From positions 1 through 45,267 of IMG/VR virus record IMGVR_UViG_3300042323_000413: a stretch of 45,267 nucleotides of DNA. One strand, 5' to 3'. The position numbers and the translations under genes are program-made. Below the pieces are notes generated by a model, which was not told where the DNA came from, did not search any database, and saw nothing but the letters and a program-made list of their open reading frames with translations. Source of the stretch: a virus. Below, in pieces: positions 39,600 through 45,267 of the stretch (positions are counted from its first letter, which is position 1; each line of letters begins with the position of its first letter).

Positions 39600-41389
39600 G
39601 TCGTCGAGAAGGGCCAGAGGAGGCCGCTGAACGCTGGGCCCTGCTGAACGCAGTGGCCCTGCACTACAAGGACTTCGTGGACTTCCTCCGCGATGGTATG
39701 GCCTTCCTCGGGTTCTCCTCGTCTGAGATTCAGGAGGACATCGCTAAGTTCATGGTGGATGGCCCTGCCAGCATCATGATCCAGGCGCAGCGGGGCCAAG
39801 CCAAGACTACCATCGCGGCCTTGTTCGTGGTGTGGTCCCTAGTGCACGCCCCGCACCTGCGGTGCTTGGTGGTGTCCGCTGGTGGCACCCAGGCCAACGA
39901 GATCAGCACCCTCATCGTGCGGATCATCCTGACTTGGGACATCCTGGAGTGCATGCGGCCGGACCCCAACAACGGGGACCGCACCTCCGTCGAGCACTTC
40001 GACGTGCACTACAGCCTCAAGGGCATCGACAAGTCCCCCAGTGTGGCCTGCGTGGGTATCACCGCCAACCTACAAGGTAAGCGTGCTGACATCCTGCTGG
40101 CTGACGACGTTGAGAGCGCCAAGAACTCCCTGACCGCGGTGATGCGTGGGCAGCTCTTGCACCTTACCCGGGACTTCACCTCGATCTGCATGGGCCTTGA
40201 TGGGCGCCCAGGGCGCATCATCTGGCTCGGTACCCCGCAGAGCACGGACAGCATCTACAACACGCTGCCCTCGCGGGGCGTGGCTATCCGCATCTGGCCC
40301 GGCCGGTACCCCACTGCTGCTGAGGTAGACAACTACGGCGAGTACCTCGCGCCTTTGCTGGTCCGCCGCATTCGAGACGATCCTGCATTGCAGACCGGAG
40401 GCGGGCTCCTTGCTGACAAGGGCCAGCCGATTGACCCCTCCTACCTGGGAGAGGAAGTCCTACGGCGCAAGCTGCTGGATCAGGGCGAAGCGTACTTCCA
40501 ACTCCAGCACATGCTGGACACCCGCCTGTCGGATGCCCTGCGGTACCCGCTGAAGCCCGAGAGGTTGATCTTCATGCGCCTGGACCAGACTGGCCGGGTA
40601 CCCATGGAGATCATCCCTGGGGGCACCAGAGACAGTCTGGTGGACTTCTCTGTAGGTACGCACAGGTTCCGCATGAACCAGCCGCAGTCCGGTACAATGG
40701 CCTCCTACACGAAAGTCGTAGGCATCCATATGTACGTGGACCCCGCTGGTGGCGGTCAGAATGGGGACGAGACTGGCTTTGCCGTCAGTGGTGCAGCCAA
40801 CGGTAACATCTTCCTGTTCGCTGTAGGTGGTGTGCCGGGTGGATACGAGCTAAACAAGCTAGAGACCCTAGCTGAGGTAGCTAAGCGGTGGAAGGTAAAC
40901 ATCCTGACCATCGAGAAGAACATGGGCTATGGTGCATTCCGAGAGGTGTTCCTGCCTGTGCTCAAGCGTATCCACCCGGACTGCGCCATCCTGGATGACC
41001 TAGTGCACGGTCAGAAGGAACGGCGGATTCAGGGTACCCTGGAACCCATTGTAGGGCGCGGGAGCCTCATTGTCAATGAGGACTGTGTGGCCGAGGACTG
41101 GCAACAGGCCCAGCGGTACGGCCCCTCTGCGGCCCTGACCTACAGTTTCTTCTTCCAGTTCTGCAAGCTCACGCTCGAGCGGGGCGCCCTCATCCATGAC
41201 GACAGGCTTGACGCCGTTGAGGGTACCTGCCGGCACTGGCAAGTTCAACTCGGGCAGGATCAGGGCAGCCTCCGGAAAAAGCATGAGGAGCAACTTTGGA
41301 AGCAAATGACCTCAGACCCTCTCGGGTACAAGCGGTACGCCCCTCCGCAGGAAAAGAAAAGCATCCTGGACCGCCTGCGCCGGCGGTGA
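39596..41389 (+). CDS. terL: Large terminase subunit, gp19-like
   Basis: ATG at 39596 overlaps terS. The 597-residue protein has the packaging ATPase motifs: Walker A-like IMIQAQRGQAKTTIAALF, Walker B RADILLADDVESAK, and LVVSAGGTQANEIS. The C-terminal RNase H-fold nuclease shows MYVDPAGGGQNGDETGFA, LTIEKNMGYGAFREVF, and IHDDRLDAVEGTCRHW (acidic metal ligands). It pumps DNA into the procapsid and cuts concatemers. T7 gp19 is 586 aa. The GNAT gene overlaps its stop. Confidence 0.95.
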   Translation: MSRREGPEEAAERWALLNAVALHYKDFVDFLRDGMAFLGFSSSEIQEDIAKFMVDGPASIMIQAQRGQAKTTIAALFVVWSLVHAPHLRCLVVSAGGTQANEISTLIVRIILTWDILECMRPDPNNGDRTSVEHFDVHYSLKGIDKSPSVACVGITANLQGKRADILLADDVESAKNSLTAVMRGQLLHLTRDFTSICMGLDGRPGRIIWLGTPQSTDSIYNTLPSRGVAIRIWPGRYPTAAEVDNYGEYLAPLLVRRIRDDPALQTGGGLLADKGQPIDPSYLGEEVLRRKLLDQGEAYFQLQHMLDTRLSDALRYPLKPERLIFMRLDQTGRVPMEIIPGGTRDSLVDFSVGTHRFRMNQPQSGTMASYTKVVGIHMYVDPAGGGQNGDETGFAVSGAANGNIFLFAVGGVPGGYELNKLETLAEVAKRWKVNILTIEKNMGYGAFREVFLPVLKRIHPDCAILDDLVHGQKERRIQGTLEPIVGRGSLIVNEDCVAEDWQQAQRYGPSAALTYSFFFQFCKLTLERGALIHDDRLDAVEGTCRHWQVQLGQDQGSLRKKHEEQLWKQMTSDPLGYKRYAPPQEKKSILDRLRRR

Positions 41390-41775
41390 GGGTCATCGAC
41401 CCACTAACCCACTGGGCCTCTATTGAGCGCCTACAAGCCATCTGCTTTCCTGCGGATGACCCAGTGAGGATTGGCCCTTATGACGTGTGGGTGGGGGCTT
41501 TTATGGGCAGGGACCTTGTGGGTTTCACCTGCTTGACGTGGGTAGGAGTCTGGTACTACAGTCGTGCTGGGGTTCTCCCTCGCGCTACTGGCAAGCGCCT
41601 GCAGCTCCGTATGCTGCGCCGTGCCCTGCGGGAGACCCAGGGCCTTGTCGTAAGTGACTGCACCACGAGCAACCCAGCCTCAGCCAACACCATGATCCGG
41701 GCGGGCCTCAAGCCCTACTGGCCGGCGGCCCCCTGGGGCTTGCCAAACTCGATCTACTGGAGACTCGACCGATGA
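41386..41775 (+). CDS. GNAT-family acetyltransferase-like protein (129 aa)
   Basis: GTG at 41386 overlaps the terL stop (GTGA). The open frame extends upstream from 41296 but that part lies wholly within terL. The product reads MRVIDPLTHWASIERLQAIC; the centre GRDLVGFTCLTWVGVWYYSR then AGVLPRATGKRLQLRMLRRA fits a GNAT fold with acetyl-CoA loop (R-x-x-G-K/R). VSDCTTSNPASANTMIRAGL resembles GNAT motif B (N ... A ... GL). Target unknown: GNAT proteins in phages may modify host or virion proteins. No strong ribosome site, so probably translationally coupled. Confidence 0.7.
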   Translation: MRVIDPLTHWASIERLQAICFPADDPVRIGPYDVWVGAFMGRDLVGFTCLTWVGVWYYSRAGVLPRATGKRLQLRMLRRALRETQGLVVSDCTTSNPASANTMIRAGLKPYWPAAPWGLPNSIYWRLDR

Positions 41776-41987
41776 GGCTCGAACACCTGCCCACCCCGGG
41801 CCCCTTGTCCAATGGCGTGCTGCTCTCGAAAGAGGTCCTGAAAGCCATCAACTACGCCCAAGTCCAGGCGGAACTTTCCAAAGGTTCCTCTGAGGCTGGC
41901 GCTGCCCTCTCAAAGTTCTTCCTGGAGTGCGCCAAGATTTGCGCCCCGCTGACCATCAAGAAGGAGAAGAAGCATGCCATCGAATGA
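41772..41987 (+). CDS. Hypothetical protein (71 aa)
   Basis: ATG at 41772 overlaps the previous stop. The product starts MRLEHLPTPGPLSNGVLLSK, is helical in the centre (EVLKAINYAQVQAELSKGSS) and ends in a basic tail (IKKEKKHAIE). Two Cys sit in FLECAKICAP. No known domain. It overlaps the next gene by 14 bases and contains its AAGGAG. Confidence 0.6.
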   Translation: MRLEHLPTPGPLSNGVLLSKEVLKAINYAQVQAELSKGSSEAGAALSKFFLECAKICAPLTIKKEKKHAIE

Positions 41988-42459
41988 CGCCCTCTCGCGC
42001 GAGATCAATGCCCTCGCCAGTGGCGAGCGCCTGCGCAACGCCCTGGCCCGCGCCATTGACGAGGCCCTGGCTGACCCCCAGAACCGCAAGCGGACGCGGC
42101 TGATCGCCGTGCTGAACAGTGCAATCGCCCTCCTGCCTACGCCGGACGCGGCTGCGCCCACCATCACGGCTCGCCAGAATCTCGCGGGCGTGAACACCAT
42201 CCGCATCACTTGCAGCGAGGGCCTGGACCCCGAGCAGGTTCCGCTGCCGGCGGCCTTTGCCATCGCACCCGCGCGTACCATCATGGATGTTGAGATTCAG
42301 GGTGCGTTCATCCTGCTGCACTATGCCGGCGCAAAGCTCGTCGCCGGTGACAGCCCGACCGTTGCCTACACACAACCCGCAGCGTCCCAGCTTCGGGTCA
42401 CGGACAACGCTGGTCTCCTGCTGGCTACCTCGGCGGCAACCGCAGTCACGGTGCTGTAA
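41974..42459 (+). CDS. Probable virion/decoration protein, Ig-like C-terminus (161 aa)
   Basis: ATG at 41974 with AAGGAGAAGAAGC. Residues 1-60 are helical (REINALASGERLRNALARAI). From about 70 a beta-sandwich-like part follows (NTIRITCSEGLDPEQVPLPA, then GAFILLHYAGAKLVAGDSPT and VAYTQPAASQLRVTDNAG). This resembles SwmB-type Ig-like repeats, in which a Ser-Glu-x-Leu-Asp motif is typical. Such domains occur in adhesins and phage surface proteins. It likely belongs to the virion, but direct support is lacking. The stop is joined to the endolysin start (TAATG). Confidence 0.6.
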   Translation: MPSNDALSREINALASGERLRNALARAIDEALADPQNRKRTRLIAVLNSAIALLPTPDAAAPTITARQNLAGVNTIRITCSEGLDPEQVPLPAAFAIAPARTIMDVEIQGAFILLHYAGAKLVAGDSPTVAYTQPAASQLRVTDNAGLLLATSAATAVTVL

Positions 42460-42929
42460 TGGTCCTCGCCCGCCGTATTGTCGTGGGTGTCGCACTCGCC
42501 ACTTCAGCGGCGGGTGTTGCGCTTGTTGGGCACCATGAGGGCTTTCGCAAGCAGGCTTACCGGGACCCCGTAGGGATCGTGACTGTGTGCTACGGGCACA
42601 CGGGTACGGCCCGTATGGGGCAGTCGTACTCCAAGGAGGCCTGCCAAGCCCTCCTACAGAGTGATCTCCGTGCGGCCGAAGCCGCTGTGCGGCGGCTTGT
42701 AAAAGTGCCGCTGACGCAAGAGACTTTCGACGCCCTGGTGAGCTTCACTTTTAACGTGGGTGAAGGAAATCTTGCAAAGTCCCGCTTGCTTCGTAAGCTG
42801 AATGCTGGGGATTATGAGGGAGCCTGCCGTGAATTGCCACGCTGGATTTACGCCCGTGGGCAGATTCTGCCCGGACTCATTACCAGACGCAAGGACGAAA
42901 AGCACTTGTGTCTGTCAGGTCTGCAATGA
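42459..42929 (+). CDS. SAR endolysin, T4-lysozyme/GH24-type
   Basis: ATG at 42459 (TAATG overlap). The 156-residue enzyme has an N-terminal hydrophobic, Gly/Ala-rich segment (IVVGVALATSAAGVALVG), typical of a signal-arrest-release anchor. The GH24 catalytic triad follows with exact spacing: Glu27, eight residues, Asp36, five residues, Thr42 (in HHEGFRKQAYRDPVGIVTVC). The remainder matches phage R21/P22-type lysozymes (FDALVSFTFNVGEGNLAKSR). It cleaves peptidoglycan after being released from the membrane when the holin collapses the membrane potential. phiKMV also has a SAR endolysin. It overlaps the fibre gene (ATGA). Confidence 0.93.
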   Translation: MVLARRIVVGVALATSAAGVALVGHHEGFRKQAYRDPVGIVTVCYGHTGTARMGQSYSKEACQALLQSDLRAAEAAVRRLVKVPLTQETFDALVSFTFNVGEGNLAKSRLLRKLNAGDYEGACRELPRWIYARGQILPGLITRRKDEKHLCLSGLQ

Positions 42930-43531
42930 AGCGGTATGACCCTACTGCTGGTCGCCTGCAGCCCGTCGTACCCATGGTGCCAGCCTCGGGCTCCGGGCCC
43001 ATACCCGCCCGCGGGCAGCCCACCAGTGAGCAAGCCAGCGCAGATGACGTAGGCACGATTGTCGCTGGCGGTACCCAGGATGGCATTACGGCAGTGTACA
43101 ATACGCTGCTGCGGGCCATTAACCTCACGAACACCGACAAGGGTTCCTCTGCGGTGACTGCTCACACAGCCCTCGCAGACCCCCATCCCCAGTATCATAC
43201 AGCGGCAGAAGTGGCGAGCAACATTGCTACCCACAGCTCCGCTGCTGACCCACATGGGGACAGGGCGTTTGCGACCACAGCTGTAGCCAACCACGTTGCG
43301 CTCTCGGACCCCCATACGCAGTACGTGCCGAAGGCCGGTGGTACTATGACAGGTGCCCTGGTGGTGCCGAACGTGGATTCCACAGGGGACAACACCCGCA
43401 TCCGTACTGCACGGACCCCTGCAACAGCAACCGCTACTGGGCTGCCAGGGCAGATCTGCTGGGACGCTACCCACCTGTACGTCTGTGTTGCCACCAACAC
43501 CTGGAGGCGCGTTGCTCACTCGACTTGGTAA
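42926..43531 (+). CDS. Tail fibre-like protein with DPH repeats (201 aa)
   Basis: ATG at 42926 overlaps the endolysin stop; upstream in-frame GTG 42908 is less likely. The centre has three related repeats: HTALADPHPQY, HSSAADPHGD and HVALSDPHTQY, leading to VPKAGGTMTGALVVPNVDS. The end reads GLPGQICWDATHLYVCVATN. Such D-P-H-x-Q-Y repeats and GGTMTG motifs are found in phage fibres and collar-type proteins. It lacks the N-terminal adaptor domain of T7 gp17, so it may attach to another virion protein. Unusually it lies inside the lysis cassette. Its last 20 bases overlap the spanin gene. Confidence 0.75.
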   Translation: MKRYDPTAGRLQPVVPMVPASGSGPIPARGQPTSEQASADDVGTIVAGGTQDGITAVYNTLLRAINLTNTDKGSSAVTAHTALADPHPQYHTAAEVASNIATHSSAADPHGDRAFATTAVANHVALSDPHTQYVPKAGGTMTGALVVPNVDSTGDNTRIRTARTPATATATGLPGQICWDATHLYVCVATNTWRRVAHSTW

Positions 43532-43904
43532 TCACCTGATAGTCACCCTTCTCCTAGCTACCCTGGTGGTAGCTCTAGGCGGAGGGCTTTTCGTCGTTTG
43601 GAAAGACAAAATCCAGCAGGCCGCTACCCACAAGGCGGAAATGGCCGCAATGCAGGCAGCCCTTCAGAGCCTCTACAAGGCGCGCGAAGCCGATCAGGCT
43701 ACCTTGGCTCGTCTTCGCCAGAAAAACGCCGCCACGGCCCGAAAAACGGCCTTCCTGGGCATGTCTGTTGGGGCTGCCATCGGCGCAAACCCCGATTGGG
43801 CGGGCCAACCGCTCCCGAAGGAGGTAAAAGATGCTCTTGAAGCCGCTCGGGCTGGGGCTCCTGGCCCTGATGTTGGCGGGCTGCGGGACAGTCAGGCCCC
43901 CTGA
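43512..43904 (+). CDS. Inner-membrane spanin (i-spanin, Rz-like; 130 aa)
   Basis: TTG at 43512 is preferred because GGAGG at 43503-43507 stands directly before it; the open frame starts earlier (43353) but overlaps the fibre gene in another frame. The product has an N-terminal TM anchor (LIVTLLLATLVVALGGGLFV), then a periplasmic coiled coil (IQQAATHKAEMAAMQAALQS and on), as expected for Rz. It would pair with the lipoprotein at 43831 to join inner and outer membranes at lysis. The o-spanin gene begins inside it. Confidence 0.85.
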   Translation: MLTRLGNHLIVTLLLATLVVALGGGLFVVWKDKIQQAATHKAEMAAMQAALQSLYKAREADQATLARLRQKNAATARKTAFLGMSVGAAIGANPDWAGQPLPKEVKDALEAARAGAPGPDVGGLRDSQAP

Positions 43905-44085
43905 GGTCCAAGTTTTGGTGCCCCCTGCGGCACTTCTGCAAGATTGCGTGTACGTCGCGCCCCCTCTCCGAACCAACGGGGAGCTTGTGCAGGCTTACGT
44001 GGCGCTGCAGGGTGTCTTGGCACTGTGCAATGATGACAAAGAGGCCCTCCGTGAGTGGGCGCAACGCTTGAAAGGTACACAATGA
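43831..44085 (+). CDS. Outer-membrane spanin lipoprotein (o-spanin, Rz1-like; 84 aa)
   Basis: ATG at 43831 with GGAGGT upstream, overlapping the i-spanin by 74 bases in another frame. The N-terminus MLLKPLGLGLLALMLAGCG is a lipoprotein signal with lipobox L15-A16-G17-C18. The mature part is Pro-rich at first (RPPEVQVLVPP), as Rz1 proteins often are, then helical. Together with the i-spanin it would fuse the membranes in the last lysis step. The stop overlaps the next ATG. Confidence 0.87.
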   Translation: MLLKPLGLGLLALMLAGCGTVRPPEVQVLVPPAALLQDCVYVAPPLRTNGELVQAYVALQGVLALCNDDKEALREWAQRLKGTQ

Positions 44086-44960
44086 GTTCTCCGTACACCA
44101 GCACCTTCCCCATTTCTGTACTCGCGGATGGTCCACAGGCCATCAACGCTGTGTTGTGGGAGGCGGACCTTGGGGACACCGAAGATTCGCAACTCGTCCT
44201 ACAGTTGTGGGAAAACGGTAACCCCGCTACCCTCAACGTAGATTTTTCGACCGACCCGTTGGTCGCCGGCTGGACTACCGGCTGGGTGGAGAGTTCGGTG
44301 CCGGCGGGGGTGCCGGTGGTGGGCTTTAACGCCCTGGGCTTGTACACTGTCCCCAAGCTGGCGCGATTTGTCCGTGTGCGGGCGGTCAATGCCACCACGG
44401 CGGGCAACGTGCGCTTCTCTATCGGGGTCAGTCATGGCTGGGTACGAGCCCTGGCATCGTCTATCCAGGTCAACACTGGGCAGTCGGCGCACGATAGTGC
44501 CATTGCTGGTAACCCTGTGCGCATTGGTGCTCGGGCCCTGGCTGTGCCATACACTGCAGTGGCCTCCGGGGATGTTGCGGACCTCACGAGTACCCTGAAC
44601 GGGGCTTTGATCCAGAAGCCCTTCAGCATCCCGGACTTGGACTGGGTGTATGCTCCCCCTGCGGGCGGCATTGCGGTAGCAACGGACATCGTGGTACGGG
44701 CTGCCCAGGCGGCTGGTATCCGTAACTACGTCACTGCTATCCAGGTACGCAACACCAACGCTGTGGCTACGGAACTGGTCATCAAGGATGGCCCGTCCAC
44801 GGTACTGTGGCGTACCTTGCTGCCGGCCAACATGACCTTCAGCATGGACTTTGACTTCCCGACGCCTCTCCGGGGTACTGCGGCTACGGCCCTAAACGTG
44901 CAGTGCGTCACCGCGGGCGCTGCAGTGTACCCGAACTTGCAGGGGTACTCGGCGTCCTAA
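44082..44960 (+). CDS. Beta-sandwich protein, probable virion/receptor-binding (292 aa)
   Basis: ATG at 44082 overlaps the o-spanin stop (ATGA). The product starts MSSPYTSTFPISVLADGPQA and is beta-rich throughout: SQLVLQLWENGNPATLNVDF, RFVRVRAVNATTAGNVRFSI. The C-terminal part (YVTAIQVRNTNAVATELVIK, DGPSTVLWRTLLPANM, YPNLQGYSAS) matches a domain I associate with uncharacterised phage and prophage surface proteins. As the last gene, after the lysis cassette, it may be a receptor-binding or decoration protein (inference). No signal peptide. Confidence 0.65.
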   Translation: MSSPYTSTFPISVLADGPQAINAVLWEADLGDTEDSQLVLQLWENGNPATLNVDFSTDPLVAGWTTGWVESSVPAGVPVVGFNALGLYTVPKLARFVRVRAVNATTAGNVRFSIGVSHGWVRALASSIQVNTGQSAHDSAIAGNPVRIGARALAVPYTAVASGDVADLTSTLNGALIQKPFSIPDLDWVYAPPAGGIAVATDIVVRAAQAAGIRNYVTAIQVRNTNAVATELVIKDGPSTVLWRTLLPANMTFSMDFDFPTPLRGTAATALNVQCVTAGAAVYPNLQGYSAS

Positions 44961-44984
44961 CAGGAGGCTCCCTAGCGGGGGTGG

Positions 44985-44999
44985 ACCCAAAAATTGGGT
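44985..44999 (+). promoter_or_regulatory. Short inverted repeat after the last gene
   Basis: ACCCAA-AAA-TTGGGT, a perfect 6-bp stem with a three-base loop, 25 bases after the last stop codon. No T tract follows; it may act with the larger hairpin just downstream. Confidence 0.4.
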
Positions 45000-45006
45000 T
45001 GGGCAT

Positions 45007-45063
45007 GCGAGGGGGGCCCTCCCCCATCGATCCCCCACCCGCTCCCCCATGGGCCCCCCTCGC
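45007..45063 (+). promoter_or_regulatory. Large GC-rich inverted repeat at the right end
   Basis: Perfect 13-bp arms GCGAGGGGGGCCC (45007-45019) and GGGCCCCCCTCGC (45051-45063), with a 31-base C-rich loop. It lies between the last gene and the genome end. A termination block for late transcripts or a packaging/processing signal is possible; without a U run it is not a standard intrinsic terminator. Confidence 0.6.
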
Positions 45064-45122
45064 GATACCGCGCGCGCCAAGGGCAGCCCCCGGGGGTCGC
45101 CCGGCAGGGGCACAGACAACCC

Positions 45123-45136
45123 GGTCCCGATAGTAA
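45123..45136 (+). promoter_or_regulatory. Phage-promoter-like site at the right end
   Basis: GGTCCCGATAGTAA differs from the GGTCCCTATAGTAG core at two positions. It faces the terminal repeat, so in a concatemer it would transcribe into the left-end array. In T7 the phiOR promoter has this place and is linked to replication and packaging. Confidence 0.45.
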
Positions 45137-45140
45137 GGGA

Positions 45141-45267
45141 GGGGGGGGGAGCCCCATAGGGGGCCCCTAGGGGTACCCATGGGGGCCCATGGGGGCGATC
45201 TATATCCCCTCCCGGGGCCTCCCGTATCCCCTCCCGGAGCCCCATAGGAGCCCAGTACCGGGCCATC
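45141..45267. repeat. Terminal direct repeat, right copy (127 bp)
   Basis: Exact copy of bases 1-127, beginning in a long G run. It directly follows a phage-promoter-like site, so if the ends are joined that promoter reads into the left-end repeat array. See the left copy for the assembly-overlap caveat. Confidence 0.9.

Noticed and set aside
41296-41775. N-terminally extended form of the GNAT protein (159 aa)
   Set aside because: The first 30 codons lie wholly in terL; the GTG at 41386 overlapping the terL stop is the coupled start typical of this genome.
1-45267. tRNA genes, CRISPR arrays, integrase or lysogeny genes
   Set aside because: None recognised by eye on either strand; no regularly spaced repeats, no tyrosine or serine recombinase motif and no repressor. 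Consistent with a strictly lytic phage, though tRNA detection by eye is not exhaustive.

Overview
The window is an essentially complete genome of a T7-like podovirus (Autographivirus type). All 60-odd recognisable genes lie on the + strand, tightly packed with stop/start overlaps. It encodes its own single-subunit RNA polymerase, a family-A DNA polymerase, and the canonical connector, scaffold, capsid, tail-tube and internal-core proteins. The RNA polymerase gene sits at the end of the DNA-metabolism block, directly before the virion genes, and primase and helicase are separate genes; both features recall the phiKMV-like branch rather than T7 itself. The DNA is visibly G+C-rich. A phage-encoded GroES closely resembles betaproteobacterial (Burkholderiales) GroES, so a betaproteobacterial host is the best guess (inference). 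The first 127 bases recur exactly as the last 127 bases, so the sequence is either terminally redundant or a circular assembly; the exact value 127 makes a k-mer overlap likely.

Layout. 1-1061: non-coding left end with a CCTAGGGG/CCATAGGG repeat array, a phage-type promoter, two tandem sigma70 promoters and a stretch of predicted structured RNA. 1062-7511: early region of small, mostly unknown genes, several of them membrane proteins, plus a DUF2591 protein, GroES and one frameshifted gene with a papain-like Cys/His/Asp pattern. 7508-19571: replication and nucleotide metabolism, with primase, helicase, a nucleoside deoxyribosyltransferase-like protein, an HD phosphohydrolase, DNA polymerase interrupted by a group I intron carrying an HNH endonuclease, ssDNA-binding protein, 5' exonuclease, endonuclease VII, a DnaQ-like exonuclease, a dATP/dGTP diphosphohydrolase-like protein, DNA ligase and a MazG-like protein. 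19568-22000: RNA polymerase. 22001-22221: second repeat array with two phage promoters. 22222-39026: virion genes, including a PA14-domain protein, a tail nozzle with a C-terminal LamG-like lectin domain, and a 1646-residue internal virion protein with an HExxH motif. 39083-44960: holin, terminases, a GNAT protein, SAR endolysin, fibre-like protein, nested spanins and a terminal beta-sandwich protein. 44961-45140: non-coding right end with a large GC-rich hairpin and a further promoter-like site.

How it works together: host RNA polymerase would start at the tandem sigma70 promoters and transcribe the early and replication genes through to the phage RNA polymerase. That polymerase would then recognise a recurring site with core GGTCCCTATAGTAGC, found before the virion block, before the capsid gene, before the lysis/packaging block and at both ends. 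A strong intrinsic terminator lies right after the capsid gene, where T7 has T-phi. Nothing here is a wholly new defence or mobile system. The least explained parts are the structured leader RNA, the repeated intergenic hairpin elements, the duplicated repeat/promoter array, the GroES gene, and the glycan-binding and metallopeptidase additions to virion proteins.
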